Assembly (NCBI RefSeq): GCF_000260985.4
Contig: NC_017857.3
Coordinates: 2,596,845-2,660,844, forward strand
Direction of reading: 5' to 3'
Length of the DNA: 64,000 nt
From: Methylophaga nitratireducenticrescens
GTDB lineage: Bacteria; Pseudomonadota; Gammaproteobacteria; Nitrosococcales; Methylophagaceae
Both the position numbers and the translations under genes were made by a program. Shown here in pieces: positions 38,791 to 50,092 of this stretch (within the stretch, counting starts at the first letter, position 1; each line of letters starts with the position of its first letter). A model generated the notes under the pieces. The model was not told where the DNA came from. It ran no database searches and saw only the letters and a program-made list of their open reading frames with translations.

Positions 38791-39635
38791 CAGCTTACCT
38801 CTTGTTTATAGCGCTGAAACAAGACGTTCATTTGTTGCCATACTTGTCCGGGCTTACCGGTACCGACGATTTCACCATCCAACAAGGTAACGGGAACCAC
38901 TTCTTTGGTTGAACTGCTGATCCAGATTTCATTTGCGTTTCGCATCGCTGACTCACTGACGGCTCTTTCATGTAACGGCATATCGTTTTGTGCTGCCAAC
39001 TCGATAATCAAATCCCGGGTAATGCCAGGCAGTACTTTTTCATCTTTTGGCGCAGTAAAAATGACGCCGTCAATGACCACATATGCATTACTGGCTGAGC
39101 CTTCGGTCAGGTAATTGTCGCGAAGCAATAACGCTTCCTGTGCACCAGCATCCTGTGCCAGCTGCTTCATCAGGCTGTTCGCCAGTAAGGTAGTAGCTTT
39201 AATATCGCAACGCATCCAGCGAATATCGGCTGTGGTAATGGCTTTGATACCATCCGTTTTCCAGCTCTCGGCAACCGGATGCAGCGGATTACTCATCATA
39301 AACACACTGGGTGCCACACCAATCGGGAAGATATGGTCTCTTGGTGCGACCCCCCGGGTGACCTGCAAATACAATGATTGATCACCCGCATTATTCCGAG
39401 CAATCAAGTCATTAATAATGTCGGTCCATTGCGCATCTGAGAACGGGTTTTCGATCCGTACACCATCCAGACTGTTCTGCAATCGCTGTAAATGCCTATC
39501 GAGTAAAAAAGCGTTTCCGGCATAAACCGGAATCACTTCATAAACGCCATCACCTAATAAATATCCGCGGTCATACACAGACACCTTAGCTTTGTCAGCT
39601 GGGATAAATTCGCCGTTAAGATAAACTATTGCCAC
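38790..39635 (-). CDS. dat: D-amino acid transaminase
   Basis: Fold-type IV PLP aminotransferase, 281 residues. Characteristic segments are VYDRGYLLGDGVYEVIPVYAG, the PLP lysine in MRCDIKATTLLANSL, and the phosphate-binding EGSASNAYVV. The sequence matches D-alanine/D-amino acid transaminases better than branched-chain ones. It would supply D-glutamate or D-alanine for peptidoglycan, which fits its place between the penicillin-binding protein gene dacA and ybeD. Confidence 0.9.
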   Translation of the reverse strand: MAIVYLNGEFIPADKAKVSVYDRGYLLGDGVYEVIPVYAGNAFLLDRHLQRLQNSLDGVRIENPFSDAQWTDIINDLIARNNAGDQSLYLQVTRGVAPRDHIFPIGVAPSVFMMSNPLHPVAESWKTDGIKAITTADIRWMRCDIKATTLLANSLMKQLAQDAGAQEALLLRDNYLTEGSASNAYVVIDGVIFTAPKDEKVLPGITRDLIIELAAQNDMPLHERAVSESAMRNANEIWISSSTKEVVPVTLLDGEIVGTGKPGQVWQQMNVLFQRYKQEVS

Positions 39636-39641
39636 GAAACA

Positions 39642-40790
39642 TTAACCCCAGATAATCATTAACAAACTGTCGAGGATTCGTCTCCACCAGCTGCCTTTTT
39701 CAACCTCATCCACAGCAACCAGCATACGAGTGGCAACCACTTCATCGCCCAAGCGGATTTCCACCTCTCCCAGCTCAGTGCCTTTGGCAACTGGAGCGAC
39801 AACAGGCTGTTGGATATTAGTGGATGCCTGCAAGTCTTTATAACGCCCACGAGGAACCGTAATAGACAATGGCTGCGCCAGGCCCAGGTTCAGCTGATCA
39901 GTTTGCCCCTTCCAGACTTTGGTTTGGGTAATCGCCTCATCTGCCGCGTAAAGCTGATGCGTTTCAAAGAAACGGAAACCAAAATTAAACATTTTCTGGA
40001 TTTCCTGGGCTCGTGCATTTTCACTTGCTGTGCCTAAAACTACTGCAATCAAGCGCATACCATCACGTTTGGCCGAAGCAGATAAGCAGTATCCTGCCTC
40101 TTCGGTGTGACCTGTTTTCAATCCATCAACCGTATTATCACGCCATAGCAATTTATTACGATTATGCTGAGTGATATCGTTGTAGGTATATTCCTTTTCG
40201 GCATACCATTTGTAATGTTCCGGAAAATCTCGGATTAAAGCTGCTGAAAGGATCGCAATATCATGTGCCGTGGTGTAATGCTCTGGTCCAGGCAAACCTG
40301 TAGCATTCTGGTAATTGGTGTTGACCATTCCCAATTTCTGAGCATATTGATTCATCATCTGGGCAAACACTTCTTCGCTACCAGCCACATGTTCAGCCAG
40401 CGCTACAGCAGCATCATTACCAGATTGCACGATCATGCCACGCAACAGGGCTTCCACGGTCACCTTGGTGTTCACCTCGATAAAACTGCGTGAACCAATC
40501 ATACGCCAGGCTTTTTCACTGATTAAGACTTCATCATCAAGTTTAATATTGCCATCATGGATTTCCTGCGAAACAACATAAGAAGTCATTAACTTGGTAA
40601 TACTGGCCGGTGGCAATCGCTCGTCGGCATTTTCGGACATTAAAATATGCCCGCTATCGTAATCCTGCAAAATATGTGCAGTCCCCGCAATTGAAGGTGC
40701 TGTGGGATTCGGCGTGATCATTCCCGCTGAACTGATAGTGGCGACACTGAACAATAACCCTGCCAGGCTCATTTTGAAAATTTTAATCAT
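39642..40790 (-). CDS. dacA: D-alanyl-D-alanine carboxypeptidase (DacA/PBP5-type)
   Basis: Periplasmic low-molecular-weight penicillin-binding protein that trims the terminal D-Ala from peptidoglycan stems. A signal peptide covers residues 1-22. Catalytic motifs are SITK (PASITKLM), SGN (VQSGNDAAVAL) and KTG (DGLKTGHTEEAG). A C-terminal PBP5-like beta domain and an amphipathic anchor (WWRRILDSLLMIIW) end the protein. Length 382 is usual. The D-amino acid transaminase gene follows after six bases. Confidence 0.95.
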   Translation of the reverse strand: MIKIFKMSLAGLLFSVATISSAGMITPNPTAPSIAGTAHILQDYDSGHILMSENADERLPPASITKLMTSYVVSQEIHDGNIKLDDEVLISEKAWRMIGSRSFIEVNTKVTVEALLRGMIVQSGNDAAVALAEHVAGSEEVFAQMMNQYAQKLGMVNTNYQNATGLPGPEHYTTAHDIAILSAALIRDFPEHYKWYAEKEYTYNDITQHNRNKLLWRDNTVDGLKTGHTEEAGYCLSASAKRDGMRLIAVVLGTASENARAQEIQKMFNFGFRFFETHQLYAADEAITQTKVWKGQTDQLNLGLAQPLSITVPRGRYKDLQASTNIQQPVVAPVAKGTELGEVEIRLGDEVVATRMLVAVDEVEKGSWWRRILDSLLMIIWG

Positions 40791-40814
40791 TTAGTTACTC
40801 TCAATAAAAAACAG

Positions 40815-41666
40815 TTATTCCTTGATAAGTCGGGTATCAGAAAAACCTAATCCCATTAGTTGATTAGCGATTCTATCGCCATACTCAACACTTTCAAGTG
40901 GGCCAATCCGAACCCGGTATAAGGGAGTTTGAGCACGTTCAACAGATGAAATATGAACCCGCTCTTGAATCTGTTGTTGAACTTGTTGCTTTATCTGTTC
41001 TGCCCTGCTTAATGTGCTGAATGCGCCTATTTGCAGAAACAGTGCGACTTTCCCAATTGTTGAAGTGGGGGCTGGCACAGTAGTATCAGCTTTGGGTGTT
41101 ACATCAGCGATTACGACGTTTTTCGCGGCAGTCGAGGCGACGACATTTTTGCTGCTGATTGCCCGTACTTCTACCAGGCCGGTGCCTTTATCTATAATTC
41201 CCAGTTTGGTTGCGGCGCTATAGGATAAATCTATCAGTCGATCATCATGAAACGGTCCACGATCATTAATTTTTACCACCACCTTTCGTCCATTCTCCAA
41301 ATTGGTGACTTCAGCATAACTGGGTAAAGGCAACGTTTTATGAGCAGCCGTCATCGCATACATATCGTACGGCTCACCACTGGAAGTGCGTCTGCCATGA
41401 AACTTTGTACCGTACCAGGATGCCTTGCCACGCTCTAAATAATTTTCACTACTGGTAAGGGTGTAATATCTTCTGCCGAACACTTCATACGAAGCGGGAT
41501 TTCCATATTTACTTCGTGGTTCATCACGTGGGACTGCATCCGGGATTTTCGAAACATCCGGTTTTGCTTTTGGTGCAGAATCCTGTTGTTCAGTCACTGT
41601 TCCACAGGACCAAAGCCCCGTCAGCATTACCGATAACGTCAAATACTTAACTACACGCCGTTTCAT
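40815..41666 (-). CDS. rlpA: septal-ring lytic transglycosylase RlpA family lipoprotein
   Basis: Outer-membrane lipoprotein acting on denuded glycan strands. The lipobox is GLWSC (Cys near residue 21). A double-psi beta-barrel with GKASWYGTKFHGRRTSSGEPYD and NDRGPFHDDRLIDLS contains the expected catalytic His/Asp. The C-terminal SPOR domain (about 205-283) targets the septum. The start ATG overlaps the mltB stop. Confidence 0.94.
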   Translation of the reverse strand: MKRRVVKYLTLSVMLTGLWSCGTVTEQQDSAPKAKPDVSKIPDAVPRDEPRSKYGNPASYEVFGRRYYTLTSSENYLERGKASWYGTKFHGRRTSSGEPYDMYAMTAAHKTLPLPSYAEVTNLENGRKVVVKINDRGPFHDDRLIDLSYSAATKLGIIDKGTGLVEVRAISSKNVVASTAAKNVVIADVTPKADTTVPAPTSTIGKVALFLQIGAFSTLSRAEQIKQQVQQQIQERVHISSVERAQTPLYRVRIGPLESVEYGDRIANQLMGLGFSDTRLIKE

Positions 41667-42643
41667 TTTACAGACTCATAACCATCACGAATCGCTTCTG
41701 ACAGTTGGATAACAGCCATGGCATACATACGGCTGTGATTGTAACGGGTTATCGCATAAAAATTCTGCCGACCTAACCAAAGCTCTTCACCATCGGGCTG
41801 GGTCAGGCTGAAAACGGTAATCGCATCTTCACCTACCGGTAATTGATCAGTGGACAATCCGGATTTCCTTAGTTCTTCACGGGTCACGGTAGGCTTCAAT
41901 CCGCGATCAATCAAATCCTCTGGCAGGTCATTACCTGCATATTCTGTCCTATGCACAATACTTTGGTCTGGCTGCCAGCCGTGGCGACGTAGATAATTAG
42001 CAATACTGCCGATAGCATCTGTTGGATTATTCCAGATGTCACGGTGACCATCATTGTCAAAATCAACAGCATATTCGCGAAAACTGCTTGGCATAAACTG
42101 TCCCAGTCCCATTGCTCCAGCATAAGATCCGACGGGTTCCAACTGAGACATCTCTTCTTCACGAGTCAGTATCAGAAAGTTTTTCAACTCCGAGCGGAAA
42201 AAAGGGCTGCGAGGAGGATAACGAAAGGCCAGGGTTGATAAGGCATCGATTACTCGGAAGCTCCCCATATTTCCACCAAAACGGGTTTCTACGCCAAGAA
42301 TAGCCAGAATTATTTCAGCAGGTACACCCAACTCTTTTTCAGCTCTTTCTAACGTATCGGCATGTTTTTTCCAATAAGCTACACCCGCATTAATGCGGGC
42401 CTGATCGAGAAATATCTCGCGATATTCATACCAGGGTTTACTTTTCTCAGCCGGCCTCGAAATCGCTTTGAGGATGCTGTCTTTGACTTCAACCTGAGCA
42501 AACAGTGCTTTCAGTTCTGCCCTGTCAAACGCATGCTCCGTAACCATTTCATCAATAAAAGTATCCAGTTCAGGTAGTTCTGAATTGGCAAAGGCTGGCA
42601 TCACTATCAAGCTTGACAACATAATGGTAATGTACTTTTTCAC
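41663..42643 (-). CDS. mltB: membrane-bound lytic murein transglycosylase B
   Basis: Cleaves peptidoglycan glycan strands. The signal peptide is MKKYITIMLSSLIVMPAFA, without an obvious lipobox Cys, so it is probably soluble in the periplasm, unlike E. coli MltB. The catalytic Glu is in ILGVETRFGGNMG, followed by GAMGLGQFMPSSFREYAVDFDNDG. Length 326. It overlaps rodA at its start and rlpA at its end by four bases each, so translation is coupled. Confidence 0.94.
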   Translation of the reverse strand: MKKYITIMLSSLIVMPAFANSELPELDTFIDEMVTEHAFDRAELKALFAQVEVKDSILKAISRPAEKSKPWYEYREIFLDQARINAGVAYWKKHADTLERAEKELGVPAEIILAILGVETRFGGNMGSFRVIDALSTLAFRYPPRSPFFRSELKNFLILTREEEMSQLEPVGSYAGAMGLGQFMPSSFREYAVDFDNDGHRDIWNNPTDAIGSIANYLRRHGWQPDQSIVHRTEYAGNDLPEDLIDRGLKPTVTREELRKSGLSTDQLPVGEDAITVFSLTQPDGEELWLGRQNFYAITRYNHSRMYAMAVIQLSEAIRDGYESVK

Positions 42644-43812
42644 GGTGACATCATCCTCCGATGCGTGTGTATCGACATCAGAATACCGAAGCCTGCCAGC
42701 AAGGTCACCATGGATGTGCCTCCATAGCTGATCAGTGGCAGCGGTACCCCGACAACAGGTAAGAGACCAGTAACCATTCCTACATTTACAAATACATAGA
42801 CCAGAAATGTAATGGCAATACTGCCCGCTAACAATTTCATATAACTCATTTGTGCTTGGGCAGCAATGTACAAGCCTCTCGCAGTAATTAACAGATAAAC
42901 TGTAATCAATAGAATCAAGCCTATCAGACCAAACTCCTCAGCAATCACGGCAAAAATAAAATCGGTGGAGCGTTCCGGTAAAAATTCTAAATGTGACTGA
43001 GTCCCCTGCAACCAGCCACGACCATGTAAGCCACCTGAGCCAATCGCGATCTTAGACTGAATAATATGATAACCGGCGCCAAGTGGATCCGATTCAGGAT
43101 TAAACAAGGTCATTACCCGGCGCCGCTGATAATCATGCATGAAATACCATAATACTGGCGCAGCCGCAGCAGCCAGTGCCAGAAAGCTCATGATCAGTCG
43201 CCAGGAAACACCCGACAGAAAAACCACGATCAACCCCGAGCTGGCAATTAATAATGCCGTTCCCAGATCGGGCTGTTTGGCAATTAGCAAGGCTGGAACA
43301 GCAATCATCACCAGTGCAAAAAACATTCTGGTAAAACTGGGGGGTAAAGGCCTCTCTGCCAGATAAACCGCAATGACCAAAGGAACTGCCAACTTCATAA
43401 TTTCTGAAGGTTGAAAGCGAAAAAAACCCAAATCTAACCAGCGCTGAGCGCCTTTTCCTATCGTACCAAACAACAAAACGGCAACCAGCATTAACAGTCC
43501 GACCGCATAAATCCAGAAAGCAATATCCTTCAGCCTATCAGGATGTATTTGTGCCAGGATAATCATCACCGTAAGAGCGATTATCATCCGGACGCCCTGG
43601 CGAAGTAATAAACCGGTATCCTCGCCACCACTGCTGTAGAGCACGACGAAACTAAACAATAATAGCGTCAAAATACCCAGTATCAAAAAGCTGTCCAGAT
43701 GCGCACGCTGCAACACAGAGTTCCATTGAAGCCTGGGAACCCTGCGTCGGTCCTGCAGTAGATGACTCATCGCTCTTGGCGATTGTCTTACCTCATTCTG
43801 TAGCTGGCTCAT
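42640..43812 (-). CDS. mrdB: rod-shape peptidoglycan glycosyltransferase RodA (MrdB)
   Basis: SEDS-family integral membrane polymerase that builds lateral-wall glycan with PBP2. About ten helices, with AQRWLDLGFFRFQPSEIMKLAVPL, the catalytic-loop KQPDLGTALL and the C-terminal GVPLPLISYGGTSM. I chose ATG 43812, which overlaps the end of mrdA by 20 bases and is preceded by GAGA. An internal ATG at 43770 is a possible shorter start. The longer upstream frame lies wholly in mrdA and is rejected. Confidence 0.95.
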   Translation of the reverse strand: MSQLQNEVRQSPRAMSHLLQDRRRVPRLQWNSVLQRAHLDSFLILGILTLLLFSFVVLYSSGGEDTGLLLRQGVRMIIALTVMIILAQIHPDRLKDIAFWIYAVGLLMLVAVLLFGTIGKGAQRWLDLGFFRFQPSEIMKLAVPLVIAVYLAERPLPPSFTRMFFALVMIAVPALLIAKQPDLGTALLIASSGLIVVFLSGVSWRLIMSFLALAAAAAPVLWYFMHDYQRRRVMTLFNPESDPLGAGYHIIQSKIAIGSGGLHGRGWLQGTQSHLEFLPERSTDFIFAVIAEEFGLIGLILLITVYLLITARGLYIAAQAQMSYMKLLAGSIAITFLVYVFVNVGMVTGLLPVVGVPLPLISYGGTSMVTLLAGFGILMSIHTHRRMMSP

Positions 43813-45661
43813 CAGTCTCAATTCCAAAATAAACATCGATAAGCTTACGTGCGATCGGGGCGGCGGTGGCACTGCCACTGCCCCCATTTTCAACTACTAC
43901 AGCAATAGCAATTTCAGGATCTGTTGCCGGGGCAAAAGCCACAAATAGCGCATGGTCATGTAATTTTTTGGCCAATAATTCAGCATCATATTTTGCATCC
44001 TGTGCTATTCCAAAAACTTGCGCTGTGCCAGTCTTCCCTGCAATTTGGAAGGGTAAATTGGTTCCGATATGTCTTGCCGTGCCGCGTTTACCGTGAACCA
44101 CTTCAACCATTGATTCGATTACCGATTGCCAGTGACTGGATTTTTGTATGGGTAAACTGTCAGCTTGCTGCACACCCAACAATTGCATACCTTCGTCATT
44201 ATCCGCTTTAGTAGCACGAACCAGTTGCGGGGTATAAACCGTTCCCATCATTCCAAGGGTTGCAGTAGCATGCGCCAGTTGAATCGGGGTCATCTGATTA
44301 AATCCCTGACCAATACCGGAAATCAGCGTTTCACCGGGATACCAGGCCTGATTACGCTGATTGCGTTTCCATTCTCTGGAAGGTGACAAGCCTTTGCTCT
44401 CACCTGGAATATCAACCCCTGTCTGATGACCAAAACCAAACAAATCCAGAAAGCCATGCAACCGATCAATCCCTATCGCATGTGCTAAATCATAAAAATA
44501 CACATCACAGGATTCGGCCATGGCACTTTTAAGGTCAACATGACCATGTCCAACTCGTTTCCAGCAGCGATAGCGGTGAGTATTGCCCGGTAATGAATAA
44601 AAGCCTGGACAATATGTGCGACTTTGTTGAGTTACGACATTTAACTCCAGACCGGCCAGAGCAACAAAAGGTTTGAACGTGGATCCCGGGGGATAATGTC
44701 CGCGTAAAGCACGATCAAACAGGGGCTGATCGATGGAATCACGTAATTCTGCATATTCTTTAATACTGATTCCGGTCACAAAAGAGTTTGGATCGTAATC
44801 AGGTTTACTGATCAAGGCTAAAACACCACCCGTTTTTGTGTCGAGTACGACGACGGAACCATTATATTCACCTAATGCTTCTGCGGCTGCCTGCTGCAGA
44901 TTGATATCAAGATGCAAATACAGATCCTGTCCTGCAGAGGCCGGTTCACTGAACAGTTCCCTAACGGTGCGACCCTGCACATTGGTTTCAACCTGACGAT
45001 AGCCTACTGTGCCATGCAGCAAATCTTCGTATTGTTTCTCAACGCCGGTTTTACCTATCTGTAATGTACCTTTGTAATTTTGCTGATCAATTACTTGCAT
45101 TTCCCGCTGATTAATACGGCCAACATACCCTACTGCATGCGCAAAAAGCGGTCCCTGTGGATAATGTCGAATCAAACGACCAACGACATCAACCCCGGGA
45201 AAACGATGACGATTAACCGAAAACAATGCCACTTCTTTCTGAGTCAGTTGATTACGAACGACTATCTCTTCGAATGCTCGATGACGTTTACGACGCTCAT
45301 TAAACGCCTCAATATCTTCAGCAGTTAGCGATAGCAGCTCGGACAATTCGGTGATAGTTTCATCCAGATTCTCTACCTTCTCCGGAATTAACTCGAGACT
45401 AAAGGTCGGAATATTTTCGGCCAGTAACACCCCATTACGATCGTAAATAAGTCCGCGTTGTGGAGGAAGAGGTTCAATATCCACTCGATTACGGTTGGAT
45501 AGAGAATCAAAATGTTCAAATTCAACTATCTGCAGCATCACCAGTCGAAAAATAATGATGCCGAACAAAATTAAAGAAAAAAGACCTGCGAATATCAACC
45601 GGTTGCTGACCAGCCGACCTTCACGAAAATGGTCTTTAAGCCTGTGGCGGGGATCAATCAC
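43793..45661 (-). CDS. mrdA: penicillin-binding protein 2 (MrdA)
   Basis: Class B transpeptidase for rod-shaped growth, 622 residues. It has one N-terminal membrane helix (about 22-44), a pedestal domain with LPPQRGLIYDRNGVLLAENIPTF, and a transpeptidase domain with STFK (PPGSTFKPF), SCD (AESCDVYFYD) and KTG (IAGKTGTAQV). It works with RodA, whose gene follows with a 20-base overlap, and with MreC, two genes upstream. Confidence 0.97.
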   Translation of the reverse strand: MIDPRHRLKDHFREGRLVSNRLIFAGLFSLILFGIIIFRLVMLQIVEFEHFDSLSNRNRVDIEPLPPQRGLIYDRNGVLLAENIPTFSLELIPEKVENLDETITELSELLSLTAEDIEAFNERRKRHRAFEEIVVRNQLTQKEVALFSVNRHRFPGVDVVGRLIRHYPQGPLFAHAVGYVGRINQREMQVIDQQNYKGTLQIGKTGVEKQYEDLLHGTVGYRQVETNVQGRTVRELFSEPASAGQDLYLHLDINLQQAAAEALGEYNGSVVVLDTKTGGVLALISKPDYDPNSFVTGISIKEYAELRDSIDQPLFDRALRGHYPPGSTFKPFVALAGLELNVVTQQSRTYCPGFYSLPGNTHRYRCWKRVGHGHVDLKSAMAESCDVYFYDLAHAIGIDRLHGFLDLFGFGHQTGVDIPGESKGLSPSREWKRNQRNQAWYPGETLISGIGQGFNQMTPIQLAHATATLGMMGTVYTPQLVRATKADNDEGMQLLGVQQADSLPIQKSSHWQSVIESMVEVVHGKRGTARHIGTNLPFQIAGKTGTAQVFGIAQDAKYDAELLAKKLHDHALFVAFAPATDPEIAIAVVVENGGSGSATAAPIARKLIDVYFGIETDEPATE

Positions 45662-45663
45662 AA

Positions 45664-46140
45664 TCAGCTGACCTGAAAACTACGACGAAGTTTCCGTAAT
45701 ACGGCATACACAAAAGGCCAGACGAGTGTACTTGTCAAGACGGTCAACCAATGATTCCAGGTAACGTTAACCGGTGCGCTTAACATCACAATAAAATGCA
45801 CCAAGAATATCAGTGACAATATGGTAAAAGCCTGTTGCCACAAAGGATATTGACGAAGTTGCAAGTGTAAACGGCCCACCAGATAAATTACCAATGCATA
45901 AGCAAAAGCATGAACGCCTAACAAACCACCGGTTATTACATCCATTACCAGCCCGGTAAACCAGGCAATTCCAATACTTACCCGTTGGGGCAAAGCCATC
46001 GCCCAGTAAATCAATGTCATTGCGACCCATTCGGGGCGTGCATAACGAAAACTATCCGGCAATGGTACCAACGTTAACAATATGGCAAATAATAAGGTAA
46101 TGTAAATAACACTGGTATGTTGTGATTTTACCAACACCAT
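45664..46140 (-). CDS. mreD: rod-shape determining protein MreD
   Basis: Small inner-membrane component of the elongasome (158 residues, five or so helices) with PEWVAMTLIYWAMALPQRVSIGIAWFTGLVMDVITGGLLGVHA near the N-terminal third, as in other gammaproteobacteria. Its start codon shares bases with the stop of mreC, and mrdA starts two bases after its stop. Confidence 0.94.
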   Translation of the reverse strand: MVLVKSQHTSVIYITLLFAILLTLVPLPDSFRYARPEWVAMTLIYWAMALPQRVSIGIAWFTGLVMDVITGGLLGVHAFAYALVIYLVGRLHLQLRQYPLWQQAFTILSLIFLVHFIVMLSAPVNVTWNHWLTVLTSTLVWPFVYAVLRKLRRSFQVS

Positions 46141-47072
46141 CAGTTATTTCCCTCTGATGGAGTCATAAAATCATCGACAACCGGCTGACTTTCTTTTGCA
46201 GGTAAATCATCCTTTTCAGCCTGCAGAGGGAAAGTAATGCCAAAATCAATTTTTTCACCCGGTAACACCAACATAATTTCCCGACTAGTTGATAAACGGG
46301 CAGCTGGTGTAACATTAATTTCAGCGAAAGATTTTCCTTGGGGGAAGTCTACTGAACTTACCTTTCCTACAGGATACCCAACCGGAAACCGTCCTCCCAG
46401 ACCAGAAGTTACCAATAAATCTCCCACACGCACATCAGCATTATGTGGTAAAAACTCCATCTGCAAATTTTCACCCAAACCACGTCCAGTAACCACAGCC
46501 CGTAAACCATTTCTGACAATCTGGACGGGGATGCTATGACTGGGATCTGTCAACAATACTACCCGACTGGAAAACTGGCTGACCTCAGCAACCTGCCCCA
46601 TCACTCCCAGGGAATCAAGGACAGGTTGTCCTTCATAAACACCAAAGGTTTCTCCTTTATCGATGATGACATGCTGATAAAAAGGATCTAAGTCGACACT
46701 AAGTAATTCCGAGACCTGCACACGTTCCTGGAGACGAAATGACGAACCAAGCAGTTCGCGCAAACGCATATTTTCACTTTCCAGTGCCTGCATTTTCTGC
46801 ATACGGACACTATTGGTGAGATTTTGTGCTTCAAGTTTCATAATTTTTTCACGCAGTTGCCGATGCCCCTGAAAAAAATCAGAAAACCAATTAGCCATAT
46901 CCTCTGGCATAGAAGCAATTTTTTGTATCGGATAAACAACCGTCGACAACGTCGCTCTGACAGGTTTGAAATAATCCAGTCGAGAATCTACAAAATACAA
47001 CAGAAGTGATGCCACTAAAGCAAGTAGCATGCGTGTATTTAACGAAGGTGTTTGGGTAAATAACGGTTTAAT
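46140..47072 (-). CDS. mreC: rod-shape determining protein MreC, probable ATT start
   Basis: Periplasmic scaffold of the elongasome that activates PBP2. It has a membrane helix, a coiled coil (about 65-105) and a beta-barrel domain with VVIDKGETFGVYEGQPVLD and DLLVTSGLGGRFPVGYPVG. The first ATG, at 47030, would start in the membrane helix (MLLALVASLLLYFVDSR). Directly upstream in frame are 14 codons reading IKPLFTQTPSLNTR, the conserved pre-helix segment of MreC (E. coli MKPIFSRGPSLQIR), with a stop codon just before. The only start candidate there is ATT 47072, with GGA eight bases upstream. I therefore take ATT as the probable start. A caller limited to ATG/GTG/TTG would give 47030. Confidence 0.88.
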   Translation of the reverse strand: MKPLFTQTPSLNTRMLLALVASLLLYFVDSRLDYFKPVRATLSTVVYPIQKIASMPEDMANWFSDFFQGHRQLREKIMKLEAQNLTNSVRMQKMQALESENMRLRELLGSSFRLQERVQVSELLSVDLDPFYQHVIIDKGETFGVYEGQPVLDSLGVMGQVAEVSQFSSRVVLLTDPSHSIPVQIVRNGLRAVVTGRGLGENLQMEFLPHNADVRVGDLLVTSGLGGRFPVGYPVGKVSSVDFPQGKSFAEINVTPAARLSTSREIMLVLPGEKIDFGITFPLQAEKDDLPAKESQPVVDDFMTPSEGNN

Positions 47073-47090
47073 GGCTCAGTTCCGAAAATG

Positions 47091-47128
47091 AAAAAACCTT
47101 TACAAACAACCTTGCTATTTGTAAAGGT
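47091..47128 (-). terminator. intrinsic terminator between mreB and mreC
   Basis: An 11-bp perfect stem (ACCTTTACAAA / TTTGTAAAGGT) with an 11-base loop is followed on the minus strand by a run of T. It lies 29-66 bases after the mreB stop. It would reduce mreC-mreD-mrdAB transcripts relative to mreB. Confidence 0.75.
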
Positions 47129-47156
47129 CAAAAACCAACATCAATGTGACTGAAGA

Positions 47157-48611
<1,455 letters not shown>

Positions 48612-48631
48612 AATCCAACACAGGCAAGTAC

Positions 48632-50086
48632 ATGCATAACAAAACTCTTTCTGAACTTTCTGCTTTGCTGCACAACGGTGACATCACCAGTGTGGAACTT
48701 ACTCAACACTTTCTGAACCGTATCAAAACGCATAATGTCAATTTGAATGCTTTTATCAGTGTGACGGAAGAAAGCGCGCTGGCGCAGGCTGCGGCTGCTG
48801 ACAAACAGTTTGCAGATAAGACTGCCGGTAAGCTGACCGGTATTCCAATGGCACATAAAGACATTTTCTGCACCAAGGGCGTTCGTACCAGCTGTGCATC
48901 GAAAATGCTCGATAAATTTGTTGCGCCCTATGATGCGACTGTGGTGGAAAAAATTGCAGCCAGTGGCATGGTGATGTTGGGTAAAACCAATATGGACGAA
49001 TTTGCCATGGGTTCATCCAATGAAACCAGCTTTTACGGTCCGGTCAAAAACCCTTGGGATACCGAACGGGTTCCGGGTGGTTCTTCCGGTGGATCTGCAG
49101 CAGCAATCGCTGCTCGACTGGCACCGGCGGCTACCGGTACAGATACGGGTGGTTCAATTCGTCAGCCTTCATCTTTATGCAACTTAACCGGTCTGAAACC
49201 AACTTATGGTCGCGTTTCCCGTTACGGTATGATTGCTTTTGCCTCCAGCCTGGATCAGGCGGGCCCGATGACGGCCAATGCCGAAGATGCGGCATTGTTA
49301 TTAAATGTGATGTCCGGTTTTGATGAACGCGACTCTACCAGCGTGGAACGTGATGTTCCAGATTACACCGCAAACCTGAATGATTCGCTGCAAGGTCTGC
49401 GCATTGGTCTGCCAAAAGAATACTTTGGTGAAGGCCTGGCACCGGAAGTGGCAGAAATAATTGATGCCGCCATTAAGCAATTTGAAAAACTCGGGGCAAC
49501 CGTCAAAGAGATCAGCCTGCCCAATACCTCACTGGCGATACCGACATACTATGTTGTTGCACCAGCAGAATGCTCATCGAATCTGTCTCGTATGGACGGC
49601 GTGCGGTTTGGTCATCGCTGTGACGATCCAAAAGATTTACTGGATCTCTACCAACGTTCACGTGGTGAGGGCTTCGGTGATGAAGTTAAACGTCGCATCA
49701 TGATTGGGACCTATGCTCTGTCTGCCGGTTATTACGATGCCTACTATCTTAAAGCTCAGAAATGCCGACGTTTGATCAGCGATGACTTCCAACAGGCATT
49801 TGAAGAAGTTGATGTAATTATGGGGCCTACCGCGCCCACCACAGCCTTTAAACTGGGTGATAAAACCGATGATCCAGTGGCCATGTATTTAGCGGATATC
49901 TATACCATTAACACTAATCTTGCTGGTTTGCCCGGTATGTCGATTCCGGCAGGTTTTGCCAATGGCTTACCTGCTGGTTTACAGATCATTGGTAATTATT
50001 TCGATGAAGCACGATTACTGAATGTTGCTCATCAGTACCAACAGGTCACCGATTGGCATAAACAAATTCCCACAGCATTTCAGTGA
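48632..50086 (+). CDS. gatA: Asp-tRNA(Asn)/Glu-tRNA(Gln) amidotransferase subunit A
   Basis: Amidase subunit that frees ammonia from glutamine for transamidation of mischarged tRNA. Length 484 is usual. The Ser-cisSer-Lys triad is present: Lys in PMAHKDIFC, Ser in [16 protein letters not shown] and Ser in [13 protein letters not shown]. gatB, the expected third gene, does not follow. Five bases after the stop begins a short mobile element, and directly after that is a strong terminator. Confidence 0.96.
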   Translation: MHNKTLSELSALLHNGDITSVELTQHFLNRIKTHNVNLNAFISVTEESALAQAAAADKQFADKTAGKLTGIPMAHKDIFCTKGVRTSCASKMLDKFVAPYDATVVEKIAASGMVMLGKTNMDEFAMGSSNETSFYGPVKNPWDTERVPGGSSGGSAAAIAARLAPAATGTDTGGSIRQPSSLCNLTGLKPTYGRVSRYGMIAFASSLDQAGPMTANAEDAALLLNVMSGFDERDSTSVERDVPDYTANLNDSLQGLRIGLPKEYFGEGLAPEVAEIIDAAIKQFEKLGATVKEISLPNTSLAIPTYYVVAPAECSSNLSRMDGVRFGHRCDDPKDLLDLYQRSRGEGFGDEVKRRIMIGTYALSAGYYDAYYLKAQKCRRLISDDFQQAFEEVDVIMGPTAPTTAFKLGDKTDDPVAMYLADIYTINTNLAGLPGMSIPAGFANGLPAGLQIIGNYFDEARLLNVAHQYQQVTDWHKQIPTAFQ

Positions 50087-50092
50087 AACCTA

